Source: Nocardia vinacea NBRC 16497 (GTDB taxonomy: Bacteria > Actinomycetota > Actinomycetes > Mycobacteriales > Mycobacteriaceae). Taken from it: a DNA stretch of 63,903 nucleotides. How positions within the stretch are numbered: position 1 is the first letter of the stretch; each line of letters starts with the position of its first letter. Under the pieces are notes generated by a model, which worked only from the letters and a program-made list of their open reading frames with translations, had not been told where the DNA came from and searched no databases. The translations under genes were made by a program, and so were the position numbers. The stretch covers positions 1 through 63,903 of the forward strand of contig NZ_BAGN01000064.1 of assembly GCF_000308835.1 (NCBI RefSeq), read 5' to 3'. Of the stretch, positions 61,701 to 63,903 are shown piece after piece.

Positions 61701-63903
61701 GTGGGGTCTGTGGGGCGCGGACGGAGGTATGGGCGCGGAGCTCGGCGACACCGAGCGGCGCCGGATGTCTCGGTCTGGCATGCTGCCGCTGACGGAAGAA
61801 CAGGGTCTGGCGCTGTTCGACGCTGCTTCCGGAATCGACGCGGCTGCTCCCGTGCTGGCCCGTCTCGATCTGGACGGCATCCGCACCGCGGGGTCTGCCA
61901 CGGCCCTGCTGTCCGCCCTGCTTCCTGCTCGCCGTCGGACGGCTTCGGGCGGCGCTACGGCGCTGCGTTCTCGTTTGGCCGCTACTCCCGACAGCGAGCG
62001 CCTCGGTGTGCTCGTCGAAACCGTTCGTGGTCAGGTCGCGGCGATTCTGGGCCATCGGAACGCGAATGCGATTACACCCGACAGGGCATTCAGCGACCTG
62101 GGCTTCGATTCGATCTCCGCGGTCGAGTTCCGCAATGCCCTCGCGACCGCGACGGGCCTGCGGTTGCCGGCGAGTTTGGTGTTCGACTATCCGTCACCCC
62201 AGGCGCTGGCCGAATACCTGGTCGGCGAGTTCGCCGACCACCAGCTCTCGGCAGCAGCTCTGTCGGAGCGGACCGTTCGCGCAGCGCTGCAGACCCGCAA
62301 CCGTCAGCTCGACGAACCCATTGCGATCGTGGGTATGGCGTGCCGGTATCCAGGTGGGGTCGGTTCTCCCGAGGAGCTGTGGAATCTGGTTGCGACGGGG
62401 ACGGATGCGGCGTCGCAGTTCCCCGTGAATCGTGGCTGGGATGTCGATCGTCTCTACGATGCGGCCGGGGAGAAGCCGAACAGCACGTACACCCGTGAGG
62501 GTGGATTCCTGCATGCCGCAGGGGAGTTCGATCCGGCGTTCTTCAATATCAGCCCGAATGAGGCCGCGCTGATGGATCCGCAGCAGTTTCTGTTGCTGGA
62601 GACTTCGTGGGAGGCGTTCGAGCGGGCGGGTGTCGACCCCGGTGCGTTGAAGGGCAGCCGGACCGGTGTGTGGGTCGGCATGATGTATCACGACTATCCG
62701 GCCAACGCGAACGCGGGATCTATCGCTTCGGGGCGGGTTTCGTATGTGTTCGGTTTGGAGGGGCCGTCGGTCACGGTGGATACGGCGTGTTCGTCGTCGT
62801 TGGTGGCCATGCATTCGGCTGCGGCCTCGTTGCGGTCGGGCGAATGTGATCTGGCGTTGGCCGGTGGTGTCACCGTCATGGCCACCCCGGAGACGTTCGT
62901 GGAATTCAGCCGGCAGCGCGGGCTGTCGGCCGATGGCCGGTGTAAGTCGTTCTCCGACACCGCCGATGGGGTGGGCTGGTCGGAAGGTGTCGGCATCCTG
63001 GTGCTGGAGCGGTTGTCCGACGCCCAGCGCAACGGTCATCGGGTGCTTGCGGTGATGACCGGTTCGGCGGTGAATCAGGACGGTGCGTCGAACGGTTTGA
63101 CCGCACCGAACGGTCCCGCGCAGCGGCGGGTGATCGGGCAGGCGCTGGCCAATGCCGGGATCGCGCCGACCGAGGTGGATGTGGTGGAGGCCCACGGCAC
63201 CGGTACCACGTTGGGTGATCCGATCGAGGCCCAAGCCGTCTTGGCTACGTACGGGCAGGGTCGGGATGCGGATCGTCCGCTGTGGCTCGGATCGCTGAAG
63301 TCCAATATCGGTCACGCTCAGGCGGCGGCCGGTGTGGGTGGTGTGATCAAGATGGTCATGGCGATGCGGCACGGGGTGCTGCCGCGGACGCTGCATGTCG
63401 ACGCGCCCAGTTCCAAGGTGGATTGGTCCGAAGGCCATGTGCGGTTGTTGACCGACTCGGTGGTGTGGCCGGAGGTGGATCGGCCGCGTCGTGCGGGTGT
63501 GTCCTCGTTCGGCATCAGCGGCACGAACGCGCACATCATCATCGAACAGGCTCCGGCTGTGGAGCCGGAGCCGGTGGCGGCCGTTCCGGTCGGTGGATTG
63601 CTGCCGTGGGCGGTCTCGGCACGCGGCGGGCAGGCTCTTGCCGGTCAGGCCGAGCGGCTGGCATCCCATGTCGTTGATCAGGACCTGGATCCGGTGGATG
63701 TCGGTTTCTCGTTGGCGTCCACGCGTGCGGTGTTCGACCATCGTGCGGTCGTCCTGGCCGAGGACCGTGACAGGCTGCTGGCGGGTATGCGGGCGCTGGG
63801 GCGCGCCGAATCCCTTCCGGGTGTGGTGTCCGGCCGGGTGGTGCCGGGTTCGACGGGTGTGGTGTTCTCGGGTCAGGGTGCGCAGTGGGCTGGTATGGCG
63901 GCC
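46741..63903 (+). CDS. PKS3: type I modular polyketide synthase, modules 4-7 (3' truncated by window)
   Basis: An open frame of 5,721 codons from ATG 46741 to the window end; all four KS domains lie in the same frame. The N-terminal [20 protein letters not shown] is a class 1 docking helix matching the C-terminal end of PKS2. Domain order: docking / KS-AT-DH-KR-ACP (module 4) / the same (5) / the same (6) / KS-AT start (7). All ATs carry GHSIGE and HAFH (malonyl), all DHs keep HxxxGxxxxP, and no ER is present. It extends the chain by at least three more C2 units with double bonds. The nearest good ribosome-binding sequence, GGAAGG, lies 14 bases upstream, with GGGA closer. Modules 5-7 share long identical DNA tracts. 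Confidence 0.95.
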   Translation, partial: MVDDNKHLDYLKRLTVDLRQTRRRLREVEDQKFEPIAVVGVACRYPGGVASPEDLWNLVSEGVDAIGEFPADRGWDVDGLYDPDPQARGKSYTRSGGFLYDAAEFDAEFFGISPREALAMDPQQRILLETAWEALERAGIDPSTVRGSDTGVFAGASNGEYADMLHAGPVDLRGYLLTGTTGSVVSGRVAYALGLEGPAVSVDTACSSSLVAVHLAAQSLRSGECAMALAGGVTVMGSPGMFVEFSRQRGLAADGRCKSFAASADGTGWSEGAGMLVLERLSDAQRHGHRVWAVIRGTAINQDGASNGLTVPNGPSQQRVIRAALANGRLSTDDVDVVEAHGTGTVLGDPIEAHALLATYGQDRDPERPLWLGSLKSNIGHSVAAAGVGGMIKMIMAMRHGVMPPTLHVDEPTPRVDWSTGAIELLTQKRDWPEEADRPRRAAVSSFGISGTNAHVILEHVSAGEPAESEPGSNPGSSGSPVAVAVPWVVSAKSEASLRAQAARLHEFVAADPAVSVSAVAHSLISTRTLFAHRAVVVGDDRTELLRRLATVAAGEPGPDVAIGSGAASRVGVMFAGQGSQRAGMGQQLYGRFPVFTEAFDQVCAQLDPLLGLSLRDAISSGTELEQTRLTQPALFAVEVALYRLLESWGVTADVVFGHSIGEIAAAHVAGVLSLADACTLVAARGRLMQELPTGGAMLAVQAGEQEITALLDSVDGVDVAAVNGPAAVVISGRAEVVDVLAEQLRERGRRVKRLRVSHAFHSSLMEPMLARFAEVVATLRFDPPRIPVISTVTGAVADPGLWCSPQYWVDQVRRPVRFADAAAAAWADGVDTFVEVGPDSVLSAMTAECLPEAATSVAVLHPERDEPAEILAAVARLFVRAVPVRWNALLADPNPAPVELPTYAFDRRRFWLEPALGAAGVESVGLGAMGHPLLGAVVSEAKSGDVLLTGRLSVATQPWLADHAVAGSVLLPGTGFVELALRAGVEAGYPVIDDLTLQAPLLLPASGGVRIQVVVGGDGPEFAQRPISIYSRSEHDPDGQWVLNARGQLTTLDDTAALASETWPPAAATDLDVASAYTALSALGYEYGPAFQSVRALWRRGAEVFAEIAIDADSGARAEGFGIHPALLDGALQAGLLAGAVDNAAGQPDSPFTVAAGQVVLPFSWESIALHAAEASVLRVRLTTTGSSVSLWAADEQGQPVLSGSVTPRPMRLEQLAAGASGAADPLLEVVWSPVESDSPAVDSGSVRWDLLDPEAAVPPVVVVEAGSGCSEASGTEVVAATHAEVARVLEVVQAWLSEDRFAASTLLVATRGAVAVADEDVTDLAGAAVWGLVRTAQTEDPGRIVLVDTDTDVDQSVAATVVAVGEPQVVLRDGITHTARLTRPAPVASASAADDAFGAGTVLITGGTGGLGAVVARHVVAEHGVRSLLLVSRRGPRVEGIAALCAELEQLGAQVRVVACDVTDADAVAELLADIPAQWPLTGVIHAAGVLDDGVIASLTTQRVDAVLAPKVDAAWHLHQATADLDLAAFVVFSSISGTVGGPGQGNYAAANAFLDGLVAHRRARGLAGQSLAWGPWARSGGMAGQLGEVDLARMSRAGFTAIPDEQALAGWDAVLERGMAHAVIATVDTATIRAQAEAGLLPPLLRALAPAARRSAALSTVGSSLRQRLSGLDAGRQRQAVLDTVRTHIAAVLGHDGASAIDPDRAFQDLGFDSLGAVELRNRLKTATGLSLAAAVVFDYPTPHALAAHLTDELTGTGRNVAVTAAKAFDGEPIAIVGMACRYPGGVRSPEELWQLVVTGTDATSEFPVNRGWDTERLYDPTGETPHTTYTRSGGFLHAAGEFDPAFFNISPNEAALMDPQQFLLLETSWEAFERAGVDPALLRGSATGVFAGMMYHDYPVNANAGSIASGRISYVFGLEGPSVTVDTACSSSLVTMHLAAQSLRSGECDLALAGGVTVMATPETFVEFSRQRGLSPDGRCKSFSDTADGVAWSEGAGVLVLERLSDARRNGHDVLAVIAGSAVNQDGASNGLTAPNGPSQRRVIRQALANAGVSPVDVDVVEAHGTGTTLGDPIEAQALLATYGQERAADRPLWLGSLKSNIGHAQAAAGVGGVIKMVMAMRHGLLPQTLHVDQPSTKIDWSEGHVRLLTEPMAWPEVDRPRRAGVSSFGISGTNAHLIIEQAPVSAVESVPEVRTVTAVPWMLSARSGEALAAQAARLASHVVDHDPIDVGFSLASTRSVFEHRAVVVADDRAGLLAGVRALAAGAPASGVVSGRVVLGSTGVVFSGQGAQWAGMAAELRTAYPVFAESFGGIVAELDPLLGQSVSLSVALADGDLVDRTVFAQTGLFAFEVALFRLLESWGVRTDVVAGHSIGEVAAAHVAGVLSLADACVLVAARGRLMQALPSGGAMVAIGAAEADVRPLLVDGVSIAAVNGPSSVVLSGIEDDVLAVVAKCAERGWRTHRLRVSHAFHSALMEPMLVEFASAIAGLTFGRPGIPLVSTVTGAQVVDEMGDPSYWVGQVRDTVRFADALATMAGSGVSRFAEVGPDAVLTPMVAQTLSDATAIAVTRRDHADSVTVTSAVAGLFVAGAEVDLAGIYDGSGARRIDLPTYAFQHERFWLDAKQMLAQSWLGAELGGVTAVGLDAATHPLLGAVVPHPDSGAVSFTGRWSLDSVEWLADHSVLGTVLLPGTGFVELAGHVGGLLGCEVVDELVLHTPLTLTAEGDVAVQVVVAAPDEAGRRRLSVHSRQTAAGPWVLHAEGVLAPGDGVADFDLVAWPPAGAQPLDVDGAYDELLDIGYGYGPFFQGLQAAWQRGDEVFAEVALPDPKDAKGFGIHPALFDAALHAAIVHGLRGGVEGFPALPFSWNRVVLHAAGAAAVRVRIVLQGDRFAVQMADEQGQPVLSVGALISRPVSADRLSANGVSDALFGVEWVAAAPSTASVEPNLVTLLGGRDGDLATLIADLDANPDSVVPDLVLLECPTHEGAPPEAARRVAMDVLETVQRWLAESRFAGSRLVVVTRHAAAVADAEQVDLGQAPVWGLLRAAQAEHPGRFQLLDLDADGDSLAAAAAVATEPEAALRGMSAYVPRLRRHAPGAIVRLSEPGTVLVTGGTGGLGAVIARHLVTEHGVRHLLLTSRRGSDAPGAAELRAELTELGAEVTIAACDVSDRSALAALLDGISDQYPLVGVVHAAGTSDNGLVESITAERVDYVFGPKVDAAWHLHELTRDASLSLFVLVSSAGGLVLAAGQANYAAANVFLDALAAHRRSLGLPATAVDYGLWARSSGLGVELSEDDFDRMRRQGFPPLTEADGLALFDAAIATDTAQLVALRVDPAVLRTRDEQIPALVRSLAPAPVRRQTRTAAGQAFALELAGLSDVDRARALLDLVRSVAAATLGHVSVDAVEPQQAFQQLGFDSLSAVEFRNKLNAATGLQLPATLVFDYPNAQVVAEFIDSQLTGTTAVEKPVISRVRTGDDPIAVVAMSCRYPGGVASPEDLWDLVTSGTDTTGEMPSDRGWDIEGIYDPEPGKAGKTYTRQGGFLYSAADFDADFFGISPNEATMMDPQQRLLLEISWEALERAGVDPAVLRGSSTGVFTGLMYHDYAQRTGTGSGAAGSLVSGRVSYVFGLEGPSVTVDTACSSSLVALHLAAQSLRSGECDLALAGGVAVMGTPDMFLEFGRQRGLSPDGRCKSFSDTADGVGWSEGAGVLVLERLSDARRNGHDVLAVIAGSAVNQDGASNGFSAPNGPSQRRVIRQALANAGVSPDEVDVVEAHGTGTTLGDPIEAQALLATYGQERAADRPLWLGSLKSNIGHAQAAAGVGGVIKMVMAIRHGLLPRTLHVDQPSTKVDWSEGHVRLLTESVVWPEVDRPRRAGVSSFGISGTNAHLIVEQAPVTAPTQAQAPEQAPVPAARPWVISARSSEALVAQAARLASRVGDHDPVDVGFSLASSRAMFEHRAVVVADDRDGLLAGVRALAAGTQAPGVVSGRVATGSTGFVFSGQGAQWAGMAAGLRTAYPVFADHFDAIVAELDPLLGQSVSLSVALADGELVDRTVFAQAGLFAFEVALFRLLESCGVRADVVVGHSIGEIAAAHIAGVLSLTDACVLVAARGRLMQALPTGGAMVAVGASELDVLPLLVAGAVSIAAVNGPSSVVLSGVEADVLAVAEQCAEQGWRTHRLRVSHAFHSALMEPMLAEFASAIAGLTFGRPGISLVSTVTGARITDEMSDPAYWVGQVRDTVRFADAVAAMADLGVSRFAEVGPDAVLTPMIAQSLDTGDGVAATVAALSRRDQADVSAVPTGLARLFVAGADLDWAGLYAGTGARRIDLPTYAFQRRRYWMSEGSVSGGDARAMGLVATAHPLVSVVVSQPDSEAMILTGRLSVQTHPWLADHLVLGTVLFPGTGFVELALYAGERVGCSTLDDLVLQAPLVLSESDGAAVRIVVDPADETGRRGVRIFSSPDGDADAPSSWLLNAEGALAPSAAVPAVDLAAWPPAGAQVLNVDGVYDELLDAGYGYGPVFQGLRAAWQRGDEVFAEVALPDPQDGQGFGLHPALLDAALHALRPAGHLRAEGAGPELPFEWSGVTVHAAGAGALRVRLTRVSDHAVAVDLADSTGAAVATVRRLASRPIDPVQLSTGASVARSAVFQVEWTPISLSGTGIDAVSWADLGDEVPAAVVLNCPVGNEPDTVRAATHDVLQVLQSWLADERFGESALVVRTSGAVSVAGEDITNLAGAAVAGLVRTAQAESRGRIVVVDSDSDIGGLLGGILAAEEPQVAVRGGQVFGARLVRATPSSATGSSFAPDDTVLITGASGYLGGLFARHLVAARGVRRLLLLSRRGESATGATELRDELQQLGAEVEFVACDVADRAALAAVLAAIPADRPLAGVFHTAGVLDDGAIAALTPERMDAVLRPKVDAALHLDELTADLPLRAFVLFSSAAGTFGNPGQGNYAAANACLDAVALHRKASGRNGQSLAWGLWGADGGMGAELGDTERRRMSRSGMLPLTEEQGLALFDAASGIDAAAPVLARLDLDGIRTAGSATALLSALLPARRRTASGGATALRSRLAATPDSERLGVLVETVRGQVAAILGHRNANAITPDRAFSDLGFDSISAVEFRNALATATGLRLPASLVFDYPSPQALAEYLVGEFADHQLSAAALSERTVRAALQTRNRQLDEPIAIVGMACRYPGGVGSPEELWNLVATGTDAASQFPVNRGWDVDRLYDAAGEKPNSTYTREGGFLHAAGEFDPAFFNISPNEAALMDPQQFLLLETSWEAFERAGVDPGALKGSRTGVWVGMMYHDYPANANAGSIASGRVSYVFGLEGPSVTVDTACSSSLVAMHSAAASLRSGECDLALAGGVTVMATPETFVEFSRQRGLSADGRCKSFSDTADGVGWSEGVGILVLERLSDAQRNGHRVLAVMTGSAVNQDGASNGLTAPNGPAQRRVIGQALANAGIAPTEVDVVEAHGTGTTLGDPIEAQAVLATYGQGRDADRPLWLGSLKSNIGHAQAAAGVGGVIKMVMAMRHGVLPRTLHVDAPSSKVDWSEGHVRLLTDSVVWPEVDRPRRAGVSSFGISGTNAHIIIEQAPAVEPEPVAAVPVGGLLPWAVSARGGQALAGQAERLASHVVDQDLDPVDVGFSLASTRAVFDHRAVVLAEDRDRLLAGMRALGRAESLPGVVSGRVVPGSTGVVFSGQGAQWAGMAA
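46840..52010 (+). other. Module 4: KS - AT(malonyl) - DH - KR - ACP
   Basis: KS Cys206. AT Ser660 in GHSIGE, HAFH from His759. DH His964 in [10 protein letters not shown], Asp1130. KR GGTGGLG, LDD from 1493 and Tyr1550 in [10 protein letters not shown] Ser1717. DH and KR are closest to those of module 3 (shared [12 protein letters not shown] and [20 protein letters not shown] segments), so this module and PKS2 look like duplicates despite being on different proteins. Confidence 0.9.
52063..57130 (+). other. Module 5: KS - AT(malonyl) - DH - atypical KR - ACP
   Basis: KS Cys1933, with the variant [17 protein letters not shown] in place of [19 protein letters not shown] Ser2377 and HAFH from His2474. 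DH His2686 in [10 protein letters not shown], Asp2847. KR keeps GGTGGLG, the Lys in [11 protein letters not shown] and Tyr3259 in ANYAAAN, but the LDD position reads SDN (3202-3204), and the A-type Trp is also absent (Val). ACP Ser3424. KR stereochemistry is therefore uncertain. Confidence 0.88.
57187..62235 (+). other. Module 6: KS - AT(malonyl) - DH - KR - ACP
   Basis: KS Cys3646. AT Ser4093, HAFH from His4191. DH His4400 in [10 protein letters not shown], Asp4565. KR nucleotide loop is GASGYLGG rather than GGTGGLG, still fitting TGxxxxLG; LDD from 4905 and Tyr4962 are present. ACP Ser5124. Its 5' KS half differs from modules 5 and 7 ([17 protein letters not shown]), whereas the 3' KS half and AT are nearly the same as module 5. 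Confidence 0.9.
62314..63903 (+). other. Module 7 (partial): KS - start of AT
   Basis: The KS is complete with Cys5350 in DTACSSS and His in HGTGTT. The KS has the same [17 protein letters not shown] variant as module 5. The AT begins with [15 protein letters not shown] and is cut by the window end, so its extender specificity and reductive domains are unknown. Confidence 0.9.

Noticed and set aside
33900..62000. Search for enoylreductase domains between DH and KR of each module
   Set aside because: No LxHxxxGGVG-type NADPH motif was found; DH is followed by the structural half of KR in all six complete modules.
57628..62055. Very long open frame on the minus strand (1,475 codons) opposite PKS3
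   Set aside because: It is antisense to modules 6 of a clear PKS, its translation is Arg/His/Gln-rich with no domain, and it arises from the codon bias of the GC-rich coding strand.

Overview
The window reads as chromosome of a GC-rich, mycolic-acid-type actinomycete, most likely Nocardia or a close relative. Supporting signs are the actinobacterial initiator tRNA, DUF5313 and DUF6131 small proteins, a divergent AraC/flavin-monooxygenase pair with the layout of mycobacterial virS-mymA, and a class A beta-lactamase lipoprotein. The genus call is inference from gene content.

Positions 1-26,300 are a mosaic of small transcription units. They include a ChaA-type Ca2+/H+ antiporter, a proline-rich membrane-anchored protein, an APH(6)-like kinase, TetR/P450, OhrR-like MarR/DUF5313, DUF418 and CPA1 antiporter, NAD(P)-binding reductase/AraC, two small membrane proteins, and a minus-strand run of flavoprotein, YdcF-like, GMC oxidoreductase and VIT transporter. 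These are followed by an AfsR/SARP regulator, quinone-oxidoreductase-like MDR, beta-lactamase, VirS/MymA-like pair, FAD monooxygenase/MarR pair, a lipoprotein and a VOC protein. Several divergent regulator/enzyme pairs have perfect inverted repeats in the shared promoter, so local autoregulated switches are a theme.

Positions 26,358-26,473 hold tRNA-fMet and a strong terminator. About 840 nt without a convincing gene follow. This stretch contains a cluster of dyads and, just before the PKS, five perfect stem-loops, the last of which covers the Shine-Dalgarno of the PKS.

Positions 27,316-63,903 are a type I modular PKS on the + strand, running off the window. PKS1 (4,613 aa) carries a KSQ-AT(methylmalonyl)-ACP loading module and modules 1-2. 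PKS2 (1,844 aa) is module 3. PKS3 (open for at least 5,721 codons) carries modules 4, 5, 6 and the start of 7. Every complete extension module is KS-AT(malonyl)-DH-KR-ACP with intact DH HxxxGxxxxP motifs and no ER. The predicted intermediate leaving module 6 is a propionate-primed, fully conjugated C15 hexaenoyl thioester. The polyene starts directly at an ethyl terminus rather than after a polyol or methyl-branched stretch, unlike classical polyene macrolides.

The oddest local signal is a 72-bp in-frame tandem duplication (2 x 36 bp) inserted in the AT of module 2. Other points of note are the KR of module 5 without the LDD fingerprint, and long identical DNA tracts shared between modules 5, 6 and 7. 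No thioesterase, tailoring gene, transporter or ER belonging to the PKS is visible, so the cluster continues to the right.
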